DNA of 8,722 bases from Planctomycetota bacterium (lineage in GTDB: Bacteria; Planctomycetota; UBA11346). Each line of letters opens with the position of its first letter. The first letter of the stretch is position 1. Shown in pieces: positions 1 through 5,644 of the stretch. The translations under genes were made by a program, and so were the position numbers. The notes under the pieces were generated by a model. The model was not told the origin of the DNA, did not search any database, and saw only the letters and a list, made by a program, of their open reading frames with translations. The DNA lies in assembly GCA_947470885.1 (NCBI GenBank), contig CANIXE010000069.1, positions 1-8,722 of the forward strand, read 5' to 3'.

Positions 1-2
1 CC

Positions 3-110
3 AGCCGGTTTCATGATATCTTCATGTTCCATTCGAGCGCTCAGTCCAGACCCCCCAATCAGTTGTATCCAAGATGAATGTCGATCCCGGATATGGTGGA
101 AGTGTTCCAT
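3..110 (-). CDS. Possible 5' end of a leftward gene, cut by the window edge
   Basis: From an ATG at 110 the minus strand stays open for 36 codons to the left edge. A second in-frame ATG lies at 32, after which the reading continues MEHEDIMKPAG. A purine-rich stretch (GGAAGAGA) directly precedes the ATG at 110, but it is closer to the start than a normal ribosome-binding site. If real, the gene is divergent from the one at 278. No family is recognised from so short a piece. An opposite-strand open stretch (1-207) exists but shows no better coding signs. This is weakly supported. Confidence 0.2.
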   Translation of the reverse strand, partial: MEHFHHIRDRHSSWIQLIGGSGLSARMEHEDIMKPA

Positions 111-277
111 TCTCTTCCGGACTGTCCGATCGCGCGACGTTGAGCTCAGCCTTGAAATTACCAAAAAATCCCCATACTCCTCACGCAATCGCACGGTAGC
201 CACATAGGCACGTGCGACATCCCTTTGACATCACTCATTCCTTCCTGACCTATTAACCCTTGACGAGGACCTAACCC
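111..277 (+). promoter_or_regulatory. Upstream region of the small gene at 278, weak promoter signals
   Basis: There is no gene here. A perfect TTGACA box lies at 225-230 and TATTAA at 251-256, but the 20-bp spacing is too long for a standard sigma-70 promoter; with 17-bp spacing the -10 box is poor. An 8-bp palindrome, GCACGTGC, sits at 208-215 and could be an operator or chance. The Shine-Dalgarno sequence GAGGA (265-269) lies 8 nt before the GTG at 278 and supports that start. Confidence 0.3.
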
Positions 278-682
278 GTGCGAATCGCTATCCGCGCTAC
301 CGAAGAAGCCATCATCCGTTTGCTCAAAGCTGGGCATCCTCTGCCCGCCGATGTGGTCGACCGCGAACTGGAAACCCGGCTCCCGGTGTTCCAGAGCGTC
401 GAAGCCGTCCCCGTCAAAAACTACGGCATTGATGGACCCGGACGCATTGTCGTCGCCCGTGGCCGCAAGGACGTCTGGTTTGTCGACATCAAGCGTCGCG
501 ACACCAAGATCCCCCACAAGGATGGCGAATCGTTCGTCGATATGCGCGACAAGCTGCAGGCGCGTTACCCCGGTCAAAAAGTGACCGGCTGGCTGGTGAC
601 CACCGCCGATATGGAAGTGAAGACCAAGAGCTTCATCGCCGAAAAGGGCTGCTACGCCACCGCCGGCGCCGCGAAGCGCTGA
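278..682 (+). CDS. Small uncharacterised protein, possibly PD-(D/E)XK nuclease-like
   Basis: This gene encodes a 134-residue soluble protein with a GTG start, supported by GAGGA 8 nt upstream. I do not recognise the family with certainty. It has an N-terminal helical part with an acidic residue (E9/E10), a segment with D52, then a beta-strand reading VWFVDIKRR with D70-x-K72. A second strand follows (GWLVTTA, 104-110), and then a helix leading into KGCYA near the C-terminus. The order acidic helix, D, D-x-K strand, then a 'LVTT' strand and helix resembles a minimal PD-(D/E)XK nuclease core. The protein is small for that superfamily and lacks an obvious second domain, so this is an inference. 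There is no signal peptide or membrane segment. The gene stands alone, convergent with flagellin and separated from it by a strong inverted repeat, so it is probably not part of the flagellar unit. It could equally be an unrelated alpha/beta protein. Confidence 0.75.
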   Translation: MRIAIRATEEAIIRLLKAGHPLPADVVDRELETRLPVFQSVEAVPVKNYGIDGPGRIVVARGRKDVWFVDIKRRDTKIPHKDGESFVDMRDKLQARYPGQKVTGWLVTTADMEVKTKSFIAEKGCYATAGAAKR

Positions 683-692
683 ACTGAGTTTT

Positions 693-720
693 CCCTGGGT
701 GCGCGCCTGCACACCCAGGG
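693..720 (+). terminator. Hairpin just after the small gene at 278-682
   Basis: A 9-bp perfect stem, CCCTGGGTG (693-701) with CACCCAGGG (712-720), encloses a 10-nt loop and begins 10 nt after the stop codon. No T-tract follows it, so it is not a classical intrinsic terminator. It may protect the transcript 3' end or pause the polymerase ahead of the stronger inverted repeat at 747-796. Confidence 0.4.
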
Positions 721-746
721 GCCTGCAGGGCAACATTCCATCCCGT

Positions 747-796
747 CCGCACATAGAGAAAGGGAGGCCAAACGGCCTCCCTTTCTCTATGTGCGG
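747..796. terminator. Bidirectional intrinsic terminator (perfect 23-bp inverted repeat)
   Basis: The arms at 747-769 and 774-796 are exact reverse complements, joined by a 4-nt loop (AAAC). The core GGGAGGCC/GGCCTCCC hairpin is flanked on its 5' side by AGAGAAA and on its 3' side by TTTCTCT. Read on either strand, a GC-rich hairpin is therefore followed by a T-rich tract. That symmetry, between two converging genes (stops at 682 and 900), is what a shared two-way terminator should look like. The tract is T-rich rather than pure T, so efficiency is uncertain. Confidence 0.75.
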
Positions 797-899
797 TAGT
801 GAGCGCCATCCGCTCCCTAAGATCTGGATGGCCTGACCACTGGACCGGGACAACCTGCTCCTGGAGCCCCGGTCTGGCGATCAGTTTAACCCGCCATCA

Positions 900-2459
900 T
901 CAACCCAGCAGCTTCAGGACGCCCTGGGGCAGCTGGTTGGCCTGGGCCATCATCGCGGTAGCGGCCTGGTTCAAGATGTTACTCTTAGTGAACTGGGCCG
1001 ATTCCGAAGCGAAGTCGACATCGCGAATGGTCGATTCAGCCGCAGTCAGGTTTTCCTGGGTCACGCGCAGGCTGTTCAGGCCGGTTTCCAGGGTATTCGC
1101 CTGGAAGGCACCGATGGTACCGCGAATCTTGGTCACATCGTCGATGGCCTTGTCAACGACCTTCAGAGCTTCCTGGGCATTGCCCGAGATCAGCGAGCTG
1201 CCCTTCAGCTGGCTCAGGCTACTGTACACACCCGAAGCGCCGATACCCAGCAGGTCCACCTTGGTGCTATTGAGCTGGACTGTGGCGGTCTGGCCCACGT
1301 TGGCGCCGATCTGGAAGGTGGCACCGCTGCTCGCCCCGTTCACCGCACCCTGGATGATGGCGCCAGTGTTAACCGCGGTGGAGAGCACGATCACCGAACC
1401 CCCCGAGCTGACCATCCGCAGACCCGCACCGCCCGGATAGGTAGAACCACCGGTCGCCGAGAAGTTGATGGTCTGGGAGGAACCGGTATTGGCCGTGCCA
1501 TTCACCCCAGCTTCACCCGTGTACAGCATCAGAGTCGCAGTGGCATCAACACCGGCCGTCACCGTGGAGCTGGTGTTGACCGTCGTGGCGCCCGAAGCCC
1601 CACCAACGTACTGAATATCGAACACGAACTGGGAACCATAGTTATTCGAAGCCAGGACGACCGCGCCCGAGGCCAAGGAAGCACCCGTGAGGGCCGAAGC
1701 GCTGAAGCCCACCTGGCTGCCGATGGCATTCAACTGCTGAATGAACTGGGACTTGGTGGTGCCGCTGGCCACCGCCACGGTGGCCCCGTTGATGCTCAGG
1801 GTGAACCCCTTCTGGCTCTTCTCGGTACCGACTGCAGCATCCAGGTCGCCGGCGGTCCAGATATCGGTGGTACCACCGGACATGGACAGACTTGCCTTGG
1901 CCTGGGTCGCCGTGGCGGTGATCTGCAAGGAATGGTAGCCCTTGGTGATCGAGCCGTTGTTGAGCAGGCTGGTGTAGTCACCACCCAGCTTGACCGCGGA
2001 CACGGCGGAGTTGTTGGTGGTGCCCGCAGACAGGCTGCCATCCAAAAGCTTCTTGGTACCGAACTGGGTATTGGTCGCGATGCGGTTGACCGAATCGATG
2101 ATGTTGTCCAGTTCGCTTTGGTCGGCGACGAGCTGGTCCGGGCTGTTCACGCCTTCGTTGGCGGAGTGGACGGCCAGGCTGCGGGCCTTATTGAGGAGGC
2201 TGTTCACCTCGTCCAGGGCACCTTCAGCGGTTTGCACCATCGTCACAGCTTGTTCGCTGTTGTTGATGGCTTGGCCGAGGCCGGACAGCTGGGAGCGCAT
2301 CTGCTCCGAGATGATCAAGCTCGCGGCACCATCGCTGGCGCGGTTGATACGGAGTCCGCTGGACAGGCGTTCCAGGGATTTGGAAACCATCGCGTCGTTC
2401 TTGACCATATTATTATGGCCATTGACGGCAGCGATATTGTGATTGATGCGCAGGCCCAT
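900..2459 (-). CDS. fliC: Flagellin, major filament subunit
   Basis: Flagellin polymerises into the extracellular flagellar filament after export through the flagellar type III apparatus. The protein has 519 residues. The N-terminal D0/D1 domain (about 1-143) opens with MGLRINHNIAAVNG and includes the typical RLSSGLRINRASDGAA stretch at 31-46. The C-terminal D1/D0 domain (about 427-519) contains NLTAAESTIRDVDFASE and ends in QGVLKLLG. The variable, surface-exposed middle (about 144-426) is rich in Ser, Thr, Gly and Ala. It includes a Flagellin_IN-like segment at about 218-282. There is no cysteine, as is usual for flagellins. The ATG at 2459 is chosen because GGAGG (2465-2469) lies 5 nt upstream and the N-terminus matches the family exactly. 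The gene is divergent from flaG-fliD-fliS, whose products cap and chaperone it. The name fliC is by family; hag or flaA would be equivalent names. Confidence 0.97.
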   Translation of the reverse strand: MGLRINHNIAAVNGHNNMVKNDAMVSKSLERLSSGLRINRASDGAASLIISEQMRSQLSGLGQAINNSEQAVTMVQTAEGALDEVNSLLNKARSLAVHSANEGVNSPDQLVADQSELDNIIDSVNRIATNTQFGTKKLLDGSLSAGTTNNSAVSAVKLGGDYTSLLNNGSITKGYHSLQITATATQAKASLSMSGGTTDIWTAGDLDAAVGTEKSQKGFTLSINGATVAVASGTTKSQFIQQLNAIGSQVGFSASALTGASLASGAVVLASNNYGSQFVFDIQYVGGASGATTVNTSSTVTAGVDATATLMLYTGEAGVNGTANTGSSQTINFSATGGSTYPGGAGLRMVSSGGSVIVLSTAVNTGAIIQGAVNGASSGATFQIGANVGQTATVQLNSTKVDLLGIGASGVYSSLSQLKGSSLISGNAQEALKVVDKAIDDVTKIRGTIGAFQANTLETGLNSLRVTQENLTAAESTIRDVDFASESAQFTKSNILNQAATAMMAQANQLPQGVLKLLG

Positions 2460-2484
2460 GGGATCCTCCGTGGTTGAGCCGTGA

Positions 2485-2502
2485 AGCGGCTTCCTTGCCG
2501 CT
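2485..2502 (-). promoter_or_regulatory. Flagellin leader hairpin with GGA in the loop
   Basis: In the flagellin mRNA leader the sequence agcggcaaggaagccgct forms a perfect 6-bp stem with loop AAGGAA, about 15 nt upstream of the GGAGG ribosome-binding site. A GGA in a hairpin loop near a Shine-Dalgarno sequence is the hallmark of CsrA/RsmA binding sites, and flagellin mRNA is a known CsrA target in Bacillus subtilis. CsrA binding here is an inference; the hairpin itself is seen. Confidence 0.4.
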
Positions 2503-2520
2503 ATTGGGTTGTGGCTGCCA

Positions 2521-2535
2521 CCGTGGCCTCCACGG
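2521..2535 (-). repeat. Short perfect inverted repeat at the start of the flagellin leader
   Basis: The sequence ccgtggcctccacgg is a 6-bp perfect inverted repeat with a 3-nt centre. If flagellin transcription starts near 2534, as the sigma-28-like boxes predict, this would form a stem-loop (loop AGG) at the very 5' end of the mRNA. In that position it could stabilise the message. It may instead be a DNA-binding site. Confidence 0.35.
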
Positions 2536-2540
2536 ACTCA

Positions 2541-2567
2541 GTCACGGCATAGGCCGTTGGGACTTGA
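2541..2567 (-). promoter_or_regulatory. Candidate sigma-28 (FliA-type) promoter for flagellin
   Basis: On the minus strand the -35-like TCAA (2567-2564) is followed by exactly 15 nt and then GCCGTGAC (2548-2541). The sigma-28 consensus is TAAA-N15-GCCGATAA. The match is 3 of 4 in the first box and 5 of 8 in the second, including all of GCCG, with ideal spacing. Transcription would begin near 2534 and leave a leader of about 75 nt. Sigma-28 control of flagellin is the norm in the flagellar hierarchy, which supports the call, but the second half of the -10 box is poor. Confidence 0.45.
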
Positions 2568-2608
2568 GGACTTTCTCTCCGGTTTCAACGACTCTACCGA
2601 ACCGCATT

Positions 2609-2624
2609 AGGCACGACATTTGCG
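2609..2624 (+). promoter_or_regulatory. Sigma-54 (RpoN) promoter for the flaG-fliD-fliS operon
   Basis: The sequence aGGCACGacatTTGCg matches the -24/-12 consensus TGGCACG-N4-TTGC closely. GG at 2610-2611 and GC at 2622-2623 are separated by exactly 10 nt. Transcription would start near 2635, leaving a leader of about 130 nt before flaG. Sigma-54 promoters need an NtrC-family activator (FlrC, FleQ or FlgR type in flagellar systems). This places the cap and chaperone genes in the middle tier of flagellar gene expression. The activator itself is not in this window. Confidence 0.82.
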
Positions 2625-2663
2625 TTACTTCGACATCATGGTCGCTTTCCGCATTCCGCGTCC

Positions 2664-2678
2664 GGCAAACCGATTGCC
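2664..2678 (+). promoter_or_regulatory. Inverted repeat, possible downstream enhancer for the sigma-54 promoter
   Basis: GGCAA and TTGCC are separated by 5 nt and centred about 36 nt downstream of the predicted start site. Flagellar sigma-54 activators such as FlrC and FlbD are known to bind near or downstream of the start site, so this could be an activator half-site pair. With only one short repeat, chance is possible. Confidence 0.25.
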
Positions 2679-2724
2679 CCTCAAGTTCCGGTCCGGATGG
2701 CCGATACTGCACCCAGAAGGTCCA

Positions 2725-2743
2725 GCATCGGGTTCCCCGGTGC
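2725..2743 (+). promoter_or_regulatory. Leader hairpin upstream of the flaG ribosome-binding site
   Basis: An 8-bp stem (2725-2732 with 2736-2743, one G-U pair) with loop TTC ends 10 nt before the flaG Shine-Dalgarno sequence at 2754. Immediately after it, CCTC (2747-2750) can pair with GAGG (2755-2758) inside the ribosome-binding site. The structure may influence flaG translation, but no known riboswitch is recognised. Confidence 0.3.
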
Positions 2744-2766
2744 AGCCCTCCCTGGAGGTACCAGCC

Positions 2767-3138
2767 ATGAGCCGCATCGATGCCGCAGTCGCGACCCAAA
2801 TTGCCGATGTTTCCCGTCCTCGCCAGAGCAGCAGCGAAGCCGTGCTTCAAGTGAAAGAGTCCCAGGTTCGGGCCATGGATAACGAGGAATCCGCGCTGTC
2901 CACTTCCCAGCCCCACCAGGACGAAGTGCGCACCGCCGCCGCCAAACTCAAGAAGGTGGTGGAAAGCGCCAGCGGACGCCAGCTTTCCTTCGATTTCGAC
3001 GACTCCAGCAAAACCCTGCTGGTGAAGGTCACCGACAAGACCGGTGAGGTGCTGCGCCAGATCCCCTCCAAAGAGATCCTCGACCTCCATCAGCGCCTGG
3101 AATCCCTGGTCGGTATGATCATCGACAAGAAAGCCTGA
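2767..3138 (+). CDS. flaG: FlaG family flagellar protein
   Basis: FlaG is a small filament-associated protein; in several bacteria its loss produces overlong filaments. This one has 123 residues. The first ~50 residues are polar and probably disordered. The FlaG domain follows (about 52-123): a helix, then a beta-rich core LSFDFDDSSKTLLVKVTD (73-90), the signature TGEVLRQIPSKE (92-103), and a terminal amphipathic helix ending GMIIDKKA. The signature pattern 'vkv.D..TGEV.RQIP' is diagnostic. The ATG at 2767 is preferred because GGAGGT (2754-2759) lies 7 nt upstream. Upstream in-frame starts would run into the sigma-54 promoter. It is the first gene of the operon, 27 nt before fliD, the usual flaG-fliD-fliS order. 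Confidence 0.93.
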   Translation: MSRIDAAVATQIADVSRPRQSSSEAVLQVKESQVRAMDNEESALSTSQPHQDEVRTAAAKLKKVVESASGRQLSFDFDDSSKTLLVKVTDKTGEVLRQIPSKEILDLHQRLESLVGMIIDKKA

Positions 3139-3165
3139 TCCGGACGTCCGGCAAAGGACCCCACC

Positions 3166-5097
3166 ATGACCACCTCCGTCGACGGCCTCGCCTCGGGCAT
3201 CAAGTACAACGACATCATCACGGCAATGATGAACGCTGACCGGGCCTCCACGGCGGTCATGGAAAAACGCAAGGCCGTGTTCCAGACCCGCCTGGATTCG
3301 TTACGTTCCCTGAACACGAAGATGCTGTCGGCCAATCTGGATCTGGCGACGCTCAACCGCACCTCCCTGTACAATGCCCGGACGGTCAGCAGTTCCAATT
3401 CCAGCGCCCTTTCAGCCTCGGCCACCAGCACAGCGAAAGCCGGGACGTATTCCTTCGACGTGGTTCAGACGGCCAAGGCCCATCAGCTCGCCGCGGCAGG
3501 AAAGCCTTCATCGTCCACCTCCCTCGGCGCGGGAACTCTCAACATCCAGCTCGGTAGCGGCGCCACGACCGCCGTCTCCATCACCGCCGGGTCCAGCAGC
3601 CTGGATGACATCGCCCAGGCGATAAACGGCGCCGGCATCGGCGTCTCTGCCGCGGTCATCAATGACGGCAGCGCCACCCCTTACCGGCTGATGCTCACCG
3701 CCAAGGACACCGGGACGGCCAACGCCATCACGGTCAGCGGCACCGCATCCCTCGCCACCCTGTTCACTGGTGCCACCAACATCCAAGATGCCCGGGACGC
3801 CATCGTCAAGCTGGGCTCTGGGACCAATGCCATCACGTTCCAACAGGCCAGCAACACCTTCAGCAACATCGTCCCCGGACTGACCCTCACCTCCCAATCG
3901 GACAATGTCTCTGGGATCCAGGTGACCGTGGGGAATTCCGCCTCGGGGGCGAAGGATGCACTGAAGTCGTTCATCACCAGCTTCAACGACGTCGCCCAAT
4001 TCATGGTGGACAACGCCTCGTACAATCCGACCACCAAGCTCGCCGGCCCACTGTTTACTGATGCACCGGCAAAGAGCGGCTTCACCGACCTGCTCCGGAG
4101 CGTGATCCAAGCGGTGCCCAACCAACCCTTGGCGTTGAACAACCTCACCAGCCTGGGCGTCTCCATCGATCAAAAGACCAACAAGCTGACCCTGGATGAA
4201 GCGGTCTTCGACGCCAAGATCGCTGCCGATCCCATCGGCGTAGGCCGGGTATTCACCAACAGTGGCACCAGTACCGATCCCGGGGTTTCATTCTCCTCCA
4301 TCAATGAGAAGACAAAGACCACAAGCCCCTTCACCGTCAATATTACCCAGGCCGCAACCAAGGCGATTGCCACTGGCACCTTCCCGGTCGCCGCAAATTC
4401 ACAGGTAACTGCGGCGAATAAGAACTTTGCGGTGACGGTGAACGGCACCAAGTACTCGATGACCCTCACCGAGGGTACCTACCTGACTGCCAACGATTTG
4501 GTGGCCCACCTTCAATCCGTCCTCAATCAGAAGATCACGGCCACTTCAGATAAGCTGACCGTCGGCCTGAACAACGGCGACATCACCCTCACCAGCGCCA
4601 ACTTCGGGGCGGGTTCAACGATCACCGTCGACACCACGACCACCGGCAATTCCCTGTTCGGCCTCCCCTCGGGCACGGTCTACGGCCGGGATGTCCAGGG
4701 CACGATCAATGGTGCGGCCGCGACCGGATCCGGGCAAATCCTTTCCGGCATCGTCGGTAGCGCCAGTGAAGGCCTGCGCTTGTCCGTCACTGCGACCCAG
4801 CCAATCAGCGCCACGGTAACGACCTCCAAGGGCATCGCCCAAAGCGCTAGTGAGAAGGTCAAGACGATGACCGACAATCTCACGGGGTCACTGGTGACCG
4901 AACAGACCTCGGTCCAGAGCACGCTGGATGCGATGACCAAGTCCATAGCCTCCACCGATGAACGGCTGGCCCAACGCCGGTCCCGCTACGAGAAGCAGTT
5001 TCAGACCATGGAGCAACTCATCAGCAAAGCCAACAACCAGGGTGCGTACTTCACCTCCCAAGCCAAGGCCTGGAGCAACAGTTCCAACAACAACTGA
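3166..5097 (+). CDS. fliD: Flagellar hook-associated protein 2, filament cap
   Basis: FliD forms the oligomeric cap at the filament tip that directs insertion and folding of incoming flagellin. The protein has 643 residues, at the long end for the family. The FliD N-terminal domain (about 5-107) begins MTTSVDGLASGIKYNDII and includes the D0 coiled coil. A Flagellin_IN-like repeat follows (about 125-180). The FliD C-terminal domain starts around 255 and ends in a long coiled coil (about 555-640, with ERLAQRRSRYEKQF) typical of the C-terminal D0. An apparent extra outer module (about 385-510, FTVNITQAATKAIATG then VTVNGTKYSM) resembles another Flagellin_IN-type repeat and explains the length. 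There is no cysteine and no signal peptide, as expected for flagellar type III export. AAAGGA (3153-3158) sits 7 nt before the ATG. The gene lies between flaG and fliS. Confidence 0.96.
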   Translation: MTTSVDGLASGIKYNDIITAMMNADRASTAVMEKRKAVFQTRLDSLRSLNTKMLSANLDLATLNRTSLYNARTVSSSNSSALSASATSTAKAGTYSFDVVQTAKAHQLAAAGKPSSSTSLGAGTLNIQLGSGATTAVSITAGSSSLDDIAQAINGAGIGVSAAVINDGSATPYRLMLTAKDTGTANAITVSGTASLATLFTGATNIQDARDAIVKLGSGTNAITFQQASNTFSNIVPGLTLTSQSDNVSGIQVTVGNSASGAKDALKSFITSFNDVAQFMVDNASYNPTTKLAGPLFTDAPAKSGFTDLLRSVIQAVPNQPLALNNLTSLGVSIDQKTNKLTLDEAVFDAKIAADPIGVGRVFTNSGTSTDPGVSFSSINEKTKTTSPFTVNITQAATKAIATGTFPVAANSQVTAANKNFAVTVNGTKYSMTLTEGTYLTANDLVAHLQSVLNQKITATSDKLTVGLNNGDITLTSANFGAGSTITVDTTTTGNSLFGLPSGTVYGRDVQGTINGAAATGSGQILSGIVGSASEGLRLSVTATQPISATVTTSKGIAQSASEKVKTMTDNLTGSLVTEQTSVQSTLDAMTKSIASTDERLAQRRSRYEKQFQTMEQLISKANNQGAYFTSQAKAWSNSSNNN

Positions 5098-5159
5098 CGG
5101 ATATAAACCTCAAGTCCACAGGATGAACGCCGATGCTGCCCCCAGGACAGGAGAAACAC

Positions 5160-5585
5160 ATGGGTGCCGCAAACGCTTATAAGCAGGCCTACCGTAGCGC
5201 CGAGCTTGAGACGGTCTCCCAGCGGGACCTCATCGTCCGACTCTACCAAGGGGCCGAACGCTTCCTCATCCAGGCCCAGGTCGCGATCAACAATCGCCAG
5301 ATCGAGATGGCCCATATCAACTGCCAGAAGGCGAAGGCGATCTTCAGCGAATTGCTGGCGACGCTCAACGTCGAGGCCGGCGGGGATGTGGGGATCCAGC
5401 TTCGCGACCTCTACGTCTTCCTCATCACCAGCATCGTCGAGGCCAACCTCAAGAAGGACGGGGTGCTGATCGGCAAGCTGCTGCCCATCATCGCCAGTCT
5501 GCGGGAGGCCTGGCAGCAGATCCCCGACGAGTACGCCCAGGTCACCTCGACCCCCTCGGGCCACTCCCTCAGCTTCAAGACCTGA
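5160..5585 (+). CDS. fliS: Flagellar export chaperone FliS
   Basis: FliS binds the C-terminus of flagellin in the cytoplasm, prevents premature polymerisation and delivers it to the export gate. This version has 141 residues, close to the usual ~130. The N-terminus AYKQAYRSAELETVSQRDLI is the family signature, followed by LYQGAERFLIQAQVAI and the four-helix-bundle core. EAGGDVGIQLRDLY (72-85), ITSIVEANLKKD (89-100) and LREAW (114-118) all match the family. The ATG at 5160 is preferred over one at 5133 because AGGAG (5149-5153) lies 6 nt upstream and the N-terminus then aligns with known FliS. The gene starts 62 nt after fliD. The last ~15 residues (after PDEYAQ) are a low-complexity tail rich in Ser and Thr. 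Confidence 0.95.
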   Translation: MGAANAYKQAYRSAELETVSQRDLIVRLYQGAERFLIQAQVAINNRQIEMAHINCQKAKAIFSELLATLNVEAGGDVGIQLRDLYVFLITSIVEANLKKDGVLIGKLLPIIASLREAWQQIPDEYAQVTSTPSGHSLSFKT

Positions 5586-5644
5586 GACCCAACAGCGCTG
5601 GATTTCCGTCGGACTTCCGTTCCATTTGGCCAACGGAGTCCACG

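Noticed and set aside
205..220. aGGCACGtgcgacat, resembling a sigma-54 -24 element
   Set aside because: There is no GC at the required 10-nt spacing, so the -12 half is missing.
158..853. Long minus-strand open frame (231 codons) across the small gene at 278-682 and the terminator
   Set aside because: It reads through the perfect inverted repeat and lies antisense to a gene with a good ribosome-binding site; the protein shows no recognisable motif.
843..874. 7-bp inverted repeat GACCGGG/CCCGGTC just after the flagellin stop
   Set aside because: It has a long loop and no T-tract on the minus strand; the repeat at 747-796 is a far better terminator.
799..2477. Several plus-strand open frames (799-1440, 1932-2477, 1990-2442) opposite flagellin
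   Set aside because: They mirror a certain flagellin gene in high-GC sequence; their translations are low-complexity and match nothing.
2485..2500. GG-N10-GC spacing on the minus strand upstream of flagellin, suggesting a second sigma-54 promoter
   Set aside because: The -12 half (CCGC) is poor, it would put the start only about 15 nt before the ATG, and the pattern arises from the hairpin's symmetry.
2620..2766. Upstream extension of flaG by 49 codons
   Set aside because: It would begin inside the -12 element of the sigma-54 promoter; the ATG at 2767 has a strong, well-spaced Shine-Dalgarno and gives the family's usual length.
3508..4173. Minus-strand open frame of 221 codons inside fliD
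   Set aside because: It is antisense to the conserved FliD frame, Gly/Asp-rich, with no family signature; a typical shadow in GC-rich DNA.
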